A DNA stretch of 64,000 nt from Rhizobium oryzihabitans (GCF_010669145.1 NZ_CP048635.1:1261001-1325000); one strand, 5' to 3'; positions 1 through 9,145 are shown, counted from the first letter of the stretch. The notes: a model not told the origin generated them from the letters alone. Made by a program: numbers and translations.

Positions 1-1592
1 TTCACTTCGGCGAATTTTGCACGGAAACCGGCGTCGTCGGCGAAGCGGTCGAGTGCCGTCAGCTTTTCCGCATCGTCGAGGAAATCGTCGCCGATCGCTT
101 CCCTGATCAGCCCCGTCAGGCCGGGGTTGCACTGCATCAGCCAGCGGCGGGGCGTGATGCCGTTGGTCTTGTTGTTGATGCGGTCGGGATAGAGGCTGTG
201 CAGGTCGGCGAAGACCGTTTCCTTCATCAGTTCGGTATGAAGTGCCGAGACACCATTGATCGAATGCGAGCCGATGAAGGCGAGGTTACCCATGCGCACG
301 CGGCGTTCGCCATTTTCATCGATCAGCGAGATGGAGCGGATCTGCTGATCCGGCATCTTCTTTTCCTTGCGGGCGTAAACCAGCGTATTGGCGTTGATCG
401 CGTAGACGATCTGCATGTGCCGCGGCAAAAGACGCTCGAGCAAAGGCACCGGCCAGCTTTCCAGCGCTTCCGGCAGAAGCGTGTGGTTGGTGTAGGAGAA
501 GGTGCCGCGCGTAATCGTCCAGGCTTCGTCGAATTCAAGCCCATGGACATCGCAGAGCAGGCGCATCATTTCGCAGATGGAAATGGCCGGATGTGTGTCG
601 TTGAGCTGGATCGAAACCTTGTCGGGCAGCGAGGTGAAATCCGGATATTGCTGCAGGTGACGGCGCAGAATGTCCTGCAGGGAGGCGGAGGAGAAGAAGA
701 ATTCCTGCCTCAGGCGCAGTTCCTGGCCGGCCGGCGTCGCATCGGCAGGGTAGAGAACGCGCGTCAGGCTTTCCGCCTTGTTGCTTTCTTTCAGTGCACC
801 GATGTGGTCGCCGGCGTTGAAGGCGGCGAGCAGAATGGGGTCGATAGGCTGTGCGGACCATAGACGAAGCGTGTTGACGCGGGTGCCGCGCCAGCCGACG
901 ACTGGTGTGTCATATGCCATGGCAATGACGCGCTCAGCCGGTTTCCAGACGAAACGCTGCGGCTCTTCATATCCGCCAATGGTTTCAACCGATCCGCCGA
1001 AGCCGACTTCATAGGAGCTTTCACGGCGCTCGAATTCCCACGGGTTGCCATGCGCCAGCCAGGTCTCCGGCAGCTCCACCTGCCATCCGTCAGCCATCTG
1101 CTGGCGGAAGAGGCCGTGTACATAACGGATGCCGTAGCCATAGGCGGGAATGTCGACCGTTGCCATGGATTCCATGAAACAGGCTGCGAGACGGCCAAGG
1201 CCGCCATTGCCGAGTGCCGCATCCGGCTCCAGCCCGGCGATGACATCCAGATCAACGCCGAGTGAGGAAAGGGCGTCCCTGATCTCTTGCATCAACCCGA
1301 TATTGGAGATGGCATCGCGCATCAGGCGGCCGATCAGGAATTCCAGCGATAGATAATAAACGCGCTTGGAATTGTCGGCATAGGCCTTGCGGGTGGAGGC
1401 CATCCACTTGTCGATGATGCGGTCGCGGACAACCAGAATGGTTGCGGTCAGCCAGTCATGCGGCTTGGCAACCTTGACGTCCTTGCCGATGCGGTAAGTG
1501 AGGCGCTCGATGATTTCGGCCGCCATGATTTCCGGGTTGGAACTGCGCGGGGCGGGGCGGGGGAGATCGGCGGCGTTAAGATTATTGATCAT
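1..1592 (-). CDS. glgP: Glycogen phosphorylase, 5' part (runs off the left edge)
   Basis: This is the first ~530 codons of glycogen/starch phosphorylase, which releases glucose-1-phosphate from glycogen using phosphate. The frame is open from ATG 1592 to the window edge without a lesion. Family signatures are plain: SLEFLIGR, GLAACFMESMA-like GNGGLGRLAACF, YGIRYVHGLFRQ, VSIQLNDTHPAI and TNGITPRRW. The family is usually about 800-830 residues, so the C-terminal third, with the pyridoxal-phosphate lysine, lies outside the window. ATG 1592 gives MINNLNAADLP; no strong ribosome-binding site precedes it (CTGACCGACCA). The gene would normally sit with other glg genes downstream, which cannot be seen here. 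Confidence 0.95.
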   Translation of the reverse strand, partial: MINNLNAADLPRPAPRSSNPEIMAAEIIERLTYRIGKDVKVAKPHDWLTATILVVRDRIIDKWMASTRKAYADNSKRVYYLSLEFLIGRLMRDAISNIGLMQEIRDALSSLGVDLDVIAGLEPDAALGNGGLGRLAACFMESMATVDIPAYGYGIRYVHGLFRQQMADGWQVELPETWLAHGNPWEFERRESSYEVGFGGSVETIGGYEEPQRFVWKPAERVIAMAYDTPVVGWRGTRVNTLRLWSAQPIDPILLAAFNAGDHIGALKESNKAESLTRVLYPADATPAGQELRLRQEFFFSSASLQDILRRHLQQYPDFTSLPDKVSIQLNDTHPAISICEMMRLLCDVHGLEFDEAWTITRGTFSYTNHTLLPEALESWPVPLLERLLPRHMQIVYAINANTLVYARKEKKMPDQQIRSISLIDENGERRVRMGNLAFIGSHSINGVSALHTELMKETVFADLHSLYPDRINNKTNGITPRRWLMQCNPGLTGLIREAIGDDFLDDAEKLTALDRFADDAGFRAKFAEV

Positions 1593-2034
1593 TGGTCGGT
1601 CAGCACCTTGGTGGGAGGAGAGGGTCTGATGAGGTCGATCCGGTTTGCCTTTGCTGGTGCCAGTTTATGCATCGATATGGAGGCGTGGCAACAGCAATTT
1701 TTCCGGAAAGTTGAACAGCTTAATATAATGAAAAATAAGACTTTTCTATCAGCGTTCCGGGGATCGCCGAAGGCATTGCGCGCTCTTTGTGCGCCGTTCT
1801 TGAACGGGTTTGCGTGGTGATTGCGATGCCGGGCATCGTTCAAAAAAGGGAGAGAGGCTGCAATACTTCTGAAATGGTTCACCGGTCCTGAAATCTGTTT
1901 CGGTCTATCGGATCACACACTAGCCTTCGCGGCTGAGAAAATTCAATGAAAATAAACGTGGTGGCGCCACCGCAGCGCCAGCCAAGGGCGGTTGCGGTGT
2001 AAAAACCGGCCTTCATCGCCGTGAAATGCGACTT
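1593..2034. other. Intergenic region upstream of glgP
   Basis: These 442 bases lie between the start of glgP and the stop of the amidotransferase gene. I see no convincing gene. The middle (about 1690-1760) is AT-richer than its surroundings and is the likeliest place for the glgP promoter. Short open frames here have no ribosome-binding site and no recognisable product. Confidence 0.4.
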
Positions 2035-2805
2035 TTACGCCGGAAAAAATGGTTCCGTCGTCATCTCGCTTGCGCGGATCGTCACCCTGGTATTTGGCGG
2101 AACGGCGCACCAGGGGGTGCAATCGAAGGAAAAGGGCTCCGAACTCAGCGCAATGCCTTCATCTAGCCCGCGCCAGTAAAGCGTCGGCGGCTTGTCATCG
2201 CTGGACCAGCGGAAGGCGTGCAGGCAATCGCCATCCATCAGCACGGCGCTGAATCTCAGCGCCGAGGAAACGCCCGCCATTATCATCTTTTCATGGCAGA
2301 GGCGCAGAGCGGTGGAAATGGCGCGGACCGGGTCCACATCGAGGCCGTGGCCGGCGGCGATGAGGAAGATGGCTTCGCTGTCACCGGTGCCGCGCCGGGA
2401 TGCATAGATATCATCGGGAATGAGGGAATCGACGTCCCGCCTTATCTGCTCATAACCGCCGATCTGGCCGTTGTGCATGAACAGATACCGCCCATGTGAG
2501 AAGGGATGGCAATTGGCGCGGGATACTTCGCCTGAGGTGGCGGAGCGAACATGGGCCATGAACATGCCCGAGCGAAGCTGGTGGCAGAGCGCGGCCAGAT
2601 TGGCGTCGGACCAGGCGGGTCTGGTGTCGCGAAAAACACCAGGGATTCCGCGCTCGCCATACCATCCAAGGCCGCAACCATCGCCATTGACGACGGTTTT
2701 CGCTTCCCTTGCGGCCATGGACTGGCTGACCAGTGATGCTTCCGGTTCGATCAGAAGACTGTCGAGCCAGACCGGTTTACCGGAATAGGCAAAGAGGCGA
2801 CACAT
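2035..2805 (-). CDS. Class II glutamine amidotransferase (YafJ/EgtC-like)
   Basis: The 256-residue protein starts MCRLFAY, so Cys2 becomes the N-terminal nucleophile of an Ntn-type glutaminase after removal of Met1. Other family marks are GDGCGLGWYG (about 42-51), the HVRSAT motif, NCHPF and MHNGQIGGY, which form the glutamine pocket. Such stand-alone domains resemble YafJ and the EgtC amidohydrolase of ergothioneine synthesis; no other egt gene is near, so the substrate is open. The 3' neighbour on the same strand, an Asp/Glu racemase, ends at the base next to this start, with its reading ending at 2806, so the two are probably cotranscribed. Confidence 0.85.
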   Translation of the reverse strand: MCRLFAYSGKPVWLDSLLIEPEASLVSQSMAAREAKTVVNGDGCGLGWYGERGIPGVFRDTRPAWSDANLAALCHQLRSGMFMAHVRSATSGEVSRANCHPFSHGRYLFMHNGQIGGYEQIRRDVDSLIPDDIYASRRGTGDSEAIFLIAAGHGLDVDPVRAISTALRLCHEKMIMAGVSSALRFSAVLMDGDCLHAFRWSSDDKPPTLYWRGLDEGIALSSEPFSFDCTPWCAVPPNTRVTIRASEMTTEPFFPA

Positions 2806-3519
2806 TCATGCGGCCCTGTTCAGGGCCTTGTTTCCAAGCGCGAAGCCGACAGCGGCCTTCGCGTGAATGGCGGTCGAATCGTAACCCGGCAAAGGCAGCG
2901 CGTCCGGATCGATCAGCAGGGAAATTTCGGTGCAGCCGAGAATGACGGAATCGATGCCGAGCGCACGGGCTTTCTCGATGACCGACAGATAGCGCTCGCG
3001 CGAGCAGGACTTGATCTCGCCCTGGCACAGTTCGCCGAAAATGATGTCGTGGATGGCGGCTCTGTCTTCCACATCGGGCACGACCACGTCGACGCCATGG
3101 CGGCGCATGCGGTCGGTGTAGAAGCCGTGTTCCATGGTGTAGCGGGTGGCGAGCAGAAGCGGTTTGCGGCGTCCATCGGCCTTCAGTGCGGCTGCGGTTT
3201 CGTCGATGATGTCGATCAGCGCGACGCCCGACATCTTCGCGACGGTTTCTGCAACAAGATGCATGGTGTTGGTGCAGATCAGAACACAATCAGCGCCGGC
3301 ATTGGCAAGGCGCGCGCCGGCGGCACCCAGAAGCGCACCGGCTTCATCCCAGCGATCAGCTTTTTGAAGGGCGACAACCTCGGAGAAATCGAGCGAATGC
3401 ATGACGATATCGGCCGAAACCAGTCCACCGCGGCTGTCGCGCACGGCTTCGTTGATCATGCGGTAATAGGTTGCGGTGGATTCCCAGCTCATGCCGCCGA
3501 TCAGGCCGATCCGTTTCAT
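2806..3519 (-). CDS. Aspartate/glutamate racemase family protein
   Basis: A 237-residue cofactor-independent racemase. The N-terminus MKRIGLIGGMSWEST is the usual start of the aspartate racemase family, and the two catalytic cysteines are visible in VLICTNTMH (about 80) and VILGCTEISLL (about 190). The open frame extends upstream to 3645, but ATG 3519 has AAGGGA eight bases upstream and matches the family start, so I chose it. It lies directly upstream of the amidotransferase and is divergent from an Lrp/AsnC regulator 167 bases away, which probably controls it. A D-amino-acid or hydantoin-type substrate is possible; the exact one is not shown by the sequence. Confidence 0.85.
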   Translation of the reverse strand: MKRIGLIGGMSWESTATYYRMINEAVRDSRGGLVSADIVMHSLDFSEVVALQKADRWDEAGALLGAAGARLANAGADCVLICTNTMHLVAETVAKMSGVALIDIIDETAAALKADGRRKPLLLATRYTMEHGFYTDRMRRHGVDVVVPDVEDRAAIHDIIFGELCQGEIKSCSRERYLSVIEKARALGIDSVILGCTEISLLIDPDALPLPGYDSTAIHAKAAVGFALGNKALNRAA

Positions 3520-3685
3520 CAGAATTCCCTTATCAAGTTGATTGGAAACAAGAATGCCACCTCTGTCGCGAAAATGGCATGCGTTTTTGCACGGAATTCG
3601 AGATGGAAACGCAAACAAAGCGCGCCATATTCCAATTAATCGCAAAAAACTTGCGTCATGTTGGGAATGTGTACATCCTTGACGG

Positions 3686-4147
3686 ATGATTGATGATCGT
3701 GACCGCCGAATCCTTGCGATTCTTCAGGAAAATGCAGAAACGCCGCTCGCCGATATAGCCGACGAGGTGTCGCTGTCGCTTTCCGCCTGCTCGCGCCGCA
3801 TCACGCGGCTACGTGCGGAAGGATATGTGACGGGCACGATGGCATTGCTCGACAGGCGGAAAATCAATCTGCCGACGACGGTTTTCCTGCTCGTGAGAAC
3901 CGGGCTGCATGCGGAGGATTGGCTGGACCGGTTCCATGCCGCCGTCAGCACCATACCGGAGATCGTCGAAGTTCACCGGTTGACCGGGAATTTCGATTAT
4001 ATTCTGAAGCTCGTGCTGCCGAATGTCGAATATTACGACACGATCTACAAACAGATCCTGCGCCGCGTCGAGCTTTACGACATGTCCGCCTATATCTCCA
4101 TGGAAACGGTGAAGCTGTCGTCTTCCCTGCCGACGACACATATCTGA
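3686..4147 (+). CDS. Lrp/AsnC family transcriptional regulator
   Basis: The 153-residue protein has the standard layout: an N-terminal winged helix-turn-helix ([25 protein letters not shown], recognition helix near [12 protein letters not shown]) and a C-terminal RAM/AsnC ligand domain (about 65-145; [26 protein letters not shown]). The start overlaps no neighbour. It is transcribed away from the Asp/Glu racemase gene, the usual arrangement for an Lrp-type local regulator of amino-acid metabolism. The effector is likely an amino acid (inference). Confidence 0.9.
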   Translation: MIDDRDRRILAILQENAETPLADIADEVSLSLSACSRRITRLRAEGYVTGTMALLDRRKINLPTTVFLLVRTGLHAEDWLDRFHAAVSTIPEIVEVHRLTGNFDYILKLVLPNVEYYDTIYKQILRRVELYDMSAYISMETVKLSSSLPTTHI

Positions 4148-4162
4148 CGGGGCGTTAGCGTT

Positions 4163-5149
4163 TCAGCGCGCCGCCTCGAAGCGGAAGCCGAAGCGGAAAT
4201 TCCGCGTCTCACCCGGCTGAAGGGTGAGCGCAGCGGCAAGTCCGGGCTGGTTGAAGGCGTTGGTCGGTGTTTCAACGGGTTCCAGGGCGATCGATCTTCG
4301 TCTGTCGCGGGCAAGCGTATCGCCGGTGAAGACATGCATGTGGCCACGCTCCTGCCAGATTGTCAGGCTCGATCCGTCCTGCCGATTCCCCAGCCGCGTT
4401 TCATAAAGCCCGTTTTCGGATGCGATGAGATCGGTAAAGCAGGCATCGAGCACGTGGCCCGCAAGCGGTGCGGGGGAAAGAAACGTCGCATCGTCGCGCT
4501 TGAGAAGCCCGCTTTGCTGGTCCAGCAGGGGTATCAAATGTTCGTCGGTTTCGATTGCGGTCTGCGAGGGGAGTGTCAGTTCGAGATCGTCGATGGACGC
4601 TGTACCGGGCAGACGGAAATAAGGGTGCCAGCCGGCGGCGAAGGGCAGCGGCCGGTCGTCGCCATTGATGCCGCGTATGTCGATGGTGACGTCATGGCCG
4701 GCAAACCGGTATTCCACCTCAAGGGCGAGATGATAGGGATAACCCTTGAAATCGCCGGGTGATATTTCCGCGCGGAACACCAGCACATGCGTGCCGTTTT
4801 CCTCGAAAGAACGGTTGAGAAGAAAGGGCAGGGCTCTGGCGAAACCGTGGAAGACAAGGTTTTCGTGGGCAAGCACCGGTTCTATACGGTGCATCTCCCC
4901 ACCGAAACTGAACTTGCCGTCCGGAATACGATTGGTGAAGGGGGCGAGAATGCCGTTTCTCACGCCACTTTGCGATTGCAACTCCGCAGGCGTCAAATAG
5001 CCGTCGACAAGGTTTTCAGATTCGCTGCCATCGGCAAGCCGCGGTTGCCAGCTCAGAAGAGTTGCGCCCTCGTAAGCGATCTCGGCGGTGAAGCCATTTC
5101 CGGAAATGGTAACACCGGCAATCCCCGTGCCTGTCTCGGAGGTGGTCAT
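4163..5149 (-). CDS. Aldose 1-epimerase family protein
   Basis: A 328-residue galactose-mutarotase-like protein that would interconvert alpha and beta anomers of free or phosphorylated sugars. The family core is visible: NRIPDGKFSFGG, FHGFAR (catalytic His), DGDDRPLPFAAGWHPYF-like GWHPYFRLPG, and VETPTNAFN near the C-terminus with the glutamate of ALEPVETP. The frame is open to 5278, but ATG 5149 has AAAGGA upstream and gives a normal family N-terminus. It is the last gene of a probable minus-strand run with the dehydrogenase at 5305-6207 and gluconate 5-dehydrogenase at 6285-7040, consistent with sugar-acid or aldose catabolism. Confidence 0.87.
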   Translation of the reverse strand: MTTSETGTGIAGVTISGNGFTAEIAYEGATLLSWQPRLADGSESENLVDGYLTPAELQSQSGVRNGILAPFTNRIPDGKFSFGGEMHRIEPVLAHENLVFHGFARALPFLLNRSFEENGTHVLVFRAEISPGDFKGYPYHLALEVEYRFAGHDVTIDIRGINGDDRPLPFAAGWHPYFRLPGTASIDDLELTLPSQTAIETDEHLIPLLDQQSGLLKRDDATFLSPAPLAGHVLDACFTDLIASENGLYETRLGNRQDGSSLTIWQERGHMHVFTGDTLARDRRRSIALEPVETPTNAFNQPGLAAALTLQPGETRNFRFGFRFEAAR

Positions 5150-5304
5150 CGGGAAATTGTCCTTTGCATGCATGCTTTCTGCGGCCACCAAGGCTGTTGC
5201 CCCGCCGATTCGCCCGATCATCTTCGCTGCGGAGACATTTCGCAATGGCCGGACCGCGCAGATACATGACCTCCGCACGCAGCTCGACAGTTCCGTCGCG
5301 GAAG

Positions 5305-6207
5305 TCAGTCCGTGAAGGTGCGTTTCGCGCCGCTGAAAAATTCCATCAGCGCGGCCTGGTCCTCACCGCCCAGTCCCGCCGCCGTGAGCATGCGGTGCAC
5401 CTCGGCGCAAACCGCCGTCAGGGGCATGGCCGTGTTGGTGCGCCTGGCGAGATCCTGCGCACCGTTCAGGTCTTTGACCATGTTGTCGATGCGGCCGGTG
5501 CGGCGGTAATCCTTCGCGACGTAACGCGGCATGTATTCCTGGAGGATCGCGCTATCCGCCCTGCCGCCTTTCAGCGCCTGCGGAATTTTGGCGGCATCGA
5601 CGCCCGCATCCAGCGCAAGCTGCGTCGCTTCCGCTACGGCCAGGAAGTTCAGCCCGCAGAGAACCTGATTGATGAGTTTCGTCGTCTGCCCGGCGCCGCT
5701 GGGGCCCATATGGGTATAGTTGCTGGCGACATGTTGCAGCACGCGGTGGGCGTCTGCCACATCCGCTTCCGTGCCGCCTGCCATCAGCGTCAATTGGCCG
5801 ACAAGCGCCTTGGGTGCGCCACCCGAAAGCGGGCTGTCCACCCAGCGCAGGCCCTTTTCAGCAGCATCGGCCGCCAGTTCCTTCGTCGCCGCCGGATCGA
5901 TGGAGGACATGTCGATGATCAGTGTGCCGGGCCTTGCTCCGGCCGCCACGCCATCCTTGCCGAACACGGCGGCGCGGACGATTTTCGGCGAGTTGAGGCT
6001 GAGGATCACGACATCGGAAACCGAAGCCGCCTGCGCCGCCGTTCCGGCGCTGTGTGCGCCGAGGCTGGTCAGCGCCGCCACCTTCTCCGCATCCAGATCG
6101 AAAACCGTCAGGTGATGGCCGGTCTCGATCAACCGCGTGCCGATCGCCCCGCCCATGGCGCCGGCGCCGATGAGGGCGACTTTGTTCTTGTCGGTCATGG
6201 TGCTCAC
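5305..6207 (-). CDS. NAD(P)-dependent beta-hydroxyacid dehydrogenase (HIBADH family)
   Basis: A 300-residue member of the 3-hydroxyisobutyrate / tartronate semialdehyde reductase family. The Rossmann motif is VALIGAGAMGGAIGTRL (9-25), the substrate motif is DSPLSGGAPKA (about 123), and the catalytic lysine lies in GAGQTTKLINQ (about 175). It sits 77 bases downstream of gluconate 5-dehydrogenase on the same strand, so a role in reducing or oxidising a 2- or 3-hydroxyacid of the sugar-acid pathway is likely, but the substrate is not determined. A second family member is present at 50896-51780. Confidence 0.87.
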   Translation of the reverse strand: MSTMTDKNKVALIGAGAMGGAIGTRLIETGHHLTVFDLDAEKVAALTSLGAHSAGTAAQAASVSDVVILSLNSPKIVRAAVFGKDGVAAGARPGTLIIDMSSIDPAATKELAADAAEKGLRWVDSPLSGGAPKALVGQLTLMAGGTEADVADAHRVLQHVASNYTHMGPSGAGQTTKLINQVLCGLNFLAVAEATQLALDAGVDAAKIPQALKGGRADSAILQEYMPRYVAKDYRRTGRIDNMVKDLNGAQDLARRTNTAMPLTAVCAEVHRMLTAAGLGGEDQAALMEFFSGAKRTFTD

Positions 6208-6284
6208 GGTCTCCTCCCAAAGCGTCGTGGTATTGTCGGCCCGATCCGGCTGGCGGTTTCAGTGCGCCAGCCGGACAGGAGGTT

Positions 6285-7040
6285 TTAAAGCGAGGCGGTG
6301 ATGCCGCCATCGACGTAGAGAATATGTCCGTTCACGAAGGACGAGGCATCGGACGACAGGAAAATGCAGGCGCCGACAAGCTCTTCGACCTTGCCCCAGC
6401 GGCCGGCCGGCGTGCGCTTCTCAAGCCATGCCGAAAAGGTTTCGTCGGCGACGAGGGCTGCGTTGAGCGGCGTGTCGAAGTAACCCGGCGCAATGGCGTT
6501 GCATTGCAGGCCGTATTTGGCCCAGTCGGTCGCCATGCCCTTCGTCAGATTGCCGACAGCGCCCTTGGTGGCGGTGTAGGGCGCGATGCCGGGGCGGGCA
6601 AGAGCGGTCTGGACGCTGGCGATGTTGATGATCTTGCCGCGGCCGCGGCTGATCATATGACGTGCGGCAGCCTGACCGGCATGGAAAACCGAGGCGATGT
6701 TGGTCTGCAACAGGCGCTCGAAGGCATCCGCCGGAAAATCCTCAAGCGGTGTGCGGTGTTGCATGCCGGCATTGTTGACGAGAATATCGATGGGGCCGAC
6801 ATCCGCCTCGAAACCGTCGATGGCCTTGCGCACCGCTTCATGATCGGTGGCGTCGAAGGCGAGCGTCCTGGCGCCCTTGATGCCTGCTGCAGCCGCTTTC
6901 AGCTTCGCCTCGTCGCGGCCGTTCAGAACCACTTCAGCCCCTGCTTCCGCCAGCCCTTGCGCCAGCGCGAAACCGATGCCCTGGGACGAACCCGTGATCA
7001 GGGCGCGGCGGCCGGAAAGATCGAACAAATTAAGGCCCAC
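6285..7040 (-). CDS. idnO: Gluconate 5-dehydrogenase-like SDR
   Basis: A classical short-chain dehydrogenase of 251 residues: TGSSQGIG nucleotide motif, NNAG (about 90), catalytic Ser (IASVQ), Tyr-x-x-x-Lys (YTATKGA) and the C-terminal VDGGITASL. Best match by memory is gluconate/5-keto-gluconate reductase. I chose the GTG at 7040 because GGAGG lies five bases upstream and the product starts at LFDLSGRRALITG; the open frame reaches an ATG at 7100, which would place the operator palindrome 7081-7096 inside the coding region. It is divergent from an idonate dehydrogenase-like gene, so the pair looks like an L-idonate to D-gluconate module. Confidence 0.85.
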   Translation of the reverse strand: MGLNLFDLSGRRALITGSSQGIGFALAQGLAEAGAEVVLNGRDEAKLKAAAAGIKGARTLAFDATDHEAVRKAIDGFEADVGPIDILVNNAGMQHRTPLEDFPADAFERLLQTNIASVFHAGQAAARHMISRGRGKIINIASVQTALARPGIAPYTATKGAVGNLTKGMATDWAKYGLQCNAIAPGYFDTPLNAALVADETFSAWLEKRTPAGRWGKVEELVGACIFLSSDASSFVNGHILYVDGGITASL

Positions 7041-7080
7041 TGTTTCCTCCAGTCTCTCGACATTGCATTCATGCAGGTTT

Positions 7081-7096
7081 ATGTTATCGATAACAT
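7081..7096. promoter_or_regulatory. Perfect 16-bp palindrome, GntR/LacI-type operator
   Basis: ATGTTATCGATAACAT reads the same on both strands and lies between the divergent idnO-like and idnD-like genes. It closely resembles the E. coli GntR/IdnR (LacI family) operators of the form ATGTTACC..GGTAACAT. No LacI-type regulator is encoded in this window, so the regulator must be elsewhere. The assignment is by resemblance and position. Confidence 0.65.
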
Positions 7097-7260
7097 TCAT
7101 CCCTTTAAGACGTGGATGTCAAGGCTTAAACGCCCGGTTTCGGTACGGATCGGGCGGGCGGAGAGGTCGTGCGGCGCATAAAACTGCGGCTGGCGGCAGG
7201 ATCGGGATGCGGATTATTTTGTCACGCCGCTCAAGGCGCGATGTCGAAAGGGAGATATTT

Positions 7261-8292
7261 ATGAGAGCGATCGTCGCCCATGGGGCAAAGGATGTACGCA
7301 TCGAGGAGCGGCCGGAGGAGGCGCCGGGAGCGGGAGAAGTGCGGCTTCGTCTGGTCAGGGGCGGAATTTGCGGCAGCGATCTTCACTACTACAATCATGG
7401 CGGTTTCGGCGCGGTGCGGCTTCGCGAGCCCATGGTGCTGGGGCACGAGGTCTCCGCCATCGTCGAGGAGTTGGGTGAAGGTGTCGAAGGCCTGAAGATC
7501 GGCGGTCTGGTCGCGGTTTCGCCATCACGCCCGTGCAGGACCTGCCGTTTTTGCCAGGAAGGCCTGCACAACCAGTGCCTCAACATGCGTTTTTATGGCA
7601 GCGCCATGCCGTTCCCGCATATTCAGGGCGCTTTTCGGGAAGTTCTCGTCGCGGATGCCCTGCAATGTGTTCCGGCCGACGGGCTGAGCGCAGGTGAGGC
7701 GGCCATGGCCGAGCCGCTGGCGGTAACGCTGCACGCCACGCGCCGCGCCGGGGATCTGCTTGGGAAACGTGTGCTGGTCACCGGCTGCGGTCCCATCGGC
7801 ATTCTGTCGATTCTGGCCGCGCGCCGCGCGGGTGCGGCTGAAATCGTTGCGACCGATCTTTCGGATTTTACACTCGCCAAGGCGCGGGAAGCGGGCGCGG
7901 ACCGCGTCATCAACAGCAAGGATGAGCCGGATGCGCTCGCCGCTTATGGCGCGAACAAGGGCACCTTCGACGTTCTTTATGAATGCTCGGGTGCCGCCGT
8001 TGCCCTTGCGGGCGGCATTGCGGCGCTCCGGCCGCGCGGCATCATCGTCCAGCTGGGTCTTGGTGGCGATATGAACCTGCCGATGATGGCGATTACTGCC
8101 AAGGAACTCGATCTGCGCGGTTCCTTCCGTTTCCATGAGGAATTCGCGACCGGCGTCGAACTGATGCGCAAGGGCCTGATCGACGTCAAGCCGTTCATCA
8201 CCCAGACGGTGGATCTAGATGACGCCATCTCGGCCTTTGAATTTGCCTCCGACCGCAGCCGTGCCATGAAGGTCCAGATCGCCTTTTCATAA
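7261..8292 (+). CDS. idnD: L-idonate 5-dehydrogenase-like zinc dehydrogenase
   Basis: A 343-residue medium-chain alcohol dehydrogenase. Catalytic zinc ligands are visible in GGICGSDLHYY (Cys about 39) and LGHEVSA (His-Glu about 64), the structural zinc set in PCRTCRFCQEGLHNQC, and the nucleotide fold in VLVTGCGPIGIL (about 171). The combination GSDLHYY and NQCLNMRFYGSAMPFPHIQGAFRE is typical of idonate dehydrogenases. ATG 7261 has AAAGGGAGA upstream. With the divergent gluconate 5-dehydrogenase it would convert L-idonate to 5-ketogluconate and then gluconate. A strong hairpin at 8330-8360 ends the gene. Confidence 0.87.
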   Translation: MRAIVAHGAKDVRIEERPEEAPGAGEVRLRLVRGGICGSDLHYYNHGGFGAVRLREPMVLGHEVSAIVEELGEGVEGLKIGGLVAVSPSRPCRTCRFCQEGLHNQCLNMRFYGSAMPFPHIQGAFREVLVADALQCVPADGLSAGEAAMAEPLAVTLHATRRAGDLLGKRVLVTGCGPIGILSILAARRAGAAEIVATDLSDFTLAKAREAGADRVINSKDEPDALAAYGANKGTFDVLYECSGAAVALAGGIAALRPRGIIVQLGLGGDMNLPMMAITAKELDLRGSFRFHEEFATGVELMRKGLIDVKPFITQTVDLDDAISAFEFASDRSRAMKVQIAFS

Positions 8293-8329
8293 GCGCTGTC
8301 TCGCACGTAAGCGTTCCGACGTTCTGATC

Positions 8330-8360
8330 GGTGGCGGATTATTCCGCCGCCGGTTTTTTA
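8330..8360 (+). terminator. Rho-independent terminator after idnD
   Basis: An 8-bp stem GGTGGCGG / CCGCCGCC (one G-U pair) with a six-base loop is followed by GGTTTTTTA. Confidence 0.8.
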
Positions 8361-8480
8361 TGCGGGCTTCTTGACCCCAACAACCTGTCGGCGATGTTAT
8401 CGGTATCATCGCCCAGTTCAAGGACCAGACGGGTCGCTCGATCTTCCTTCGCTCACGCCATTTCCACCGGTTTGCACATT

Positions 8481-8494
8481 TTGACGCAGGTCAA
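8481..8494 (+). promoter_or_regulatory. FNR/FixK-type anaerobox upstream of the cyd operon
   Basis: TTGACGCAGGTCAA is a perfect TTGAC-N4-GTCAA inverted repeat, the form bound by FNR/FixK/FnrL-type regulators in alphaproteobacteria. It lies 75 bases upstream of the chosen start of the first gene in the cyd operon, so an activator bound here would start transcription in the 8529-8540 region. This fits oxygen-limited induction of a high-affinity oxidase. Confidence 0.75.
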
Positions 8495-8569
8495 AAAGGT
8501 GATTTGCCGTCCGGTGTTTTTTGCGTTATCGAAATTTCAGAAATTACTGAAAATACAGGAAGTGAAGAA

Positions 8570-9145
8570 ATGCCGGCTAGTCTTTCTCCGCTTGTTCAGT
8601 CCTTCGTGCTGCATTTCGGCGAGATGGGCAGCCGCTGGGGCATCAACCGCACGGTCGGGCAAGTCTATGCTTTGCTTTACATTTCGCCGCAGCCGCTCTG
8701 CGCGGACGACATTGTCGAGGCGCTCGGCATTTCCCGTTCCAATGTGTCGATGAGCCTGAAGGAGCTTCAGGCGTGGAACCTTGCAATTCTCAAGCATTTC
8801 CCCGGCGACCGGCGCGATTTCTTCACGACGCCGGAGGATGTCTGGCAAATTCTGCGCACCCTCGCCGAGGAGCGCAAGAAACGTGAGATCGATCCGACGC
8901 TCAGCATGCTCCGCGAAATTCTGATGGAGACGCCCGAGAATGAAGACGAGCGGCACGCGCAAAAGCGCATCGATGAGATGAAAACGCTGATCGAGCAGCT
9001 CACCGGCTGGTATGACGATGTGAAGCGGCTGGAAACGGAGCGACTGGCTTCGTTATTGGCGCTCGGCTCGAAAGTCACGAAACTGTTGGAGGCCAAAGAC
9101 AAGATCGTCTCTCTTGCAAGACCCCGTGGCACAAAGGGCAAGTGA
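8570..9145 (+). CDS. GbsR/MarR-type transcriptional regulator in front of cydDCABX
   Basis: A 191-residue winged-helix protein. The segment WGINRTVGQVYALLYISPQPLCADDIVEALGISRSNVSMSLKELQAWNL is a GbsR/MarR-like DNA-binding domain, followed by a charged helical tail (about 95-185) that is likely the dimerisation arm. The frame is open from 8504, but ATG 8570 has AGGA upstream and lies downstream of the expected transcription start set by the FNR box, so I chose it. Its stop overlaps the alternative start region of cydD, and it probably autoregulates the operon; the ligand is unknown. Confidence 0.85.
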   Translation: MPASLSPLVQSFVLHFGEMGSRWGINRTVGQVYALLYISPQPLCADDIVEALGISRSNVSMSLKELQAWNLAILKHFPGDRRDFFTTPEDVWQILRTLAEERKKREIDPTLSMLREILMETPENEDERHAQKRIDEMKTLIEQLTGWYDDVKRLETERLASLLALGSKVTKLLEAKDKIVSLARPRGTKGK

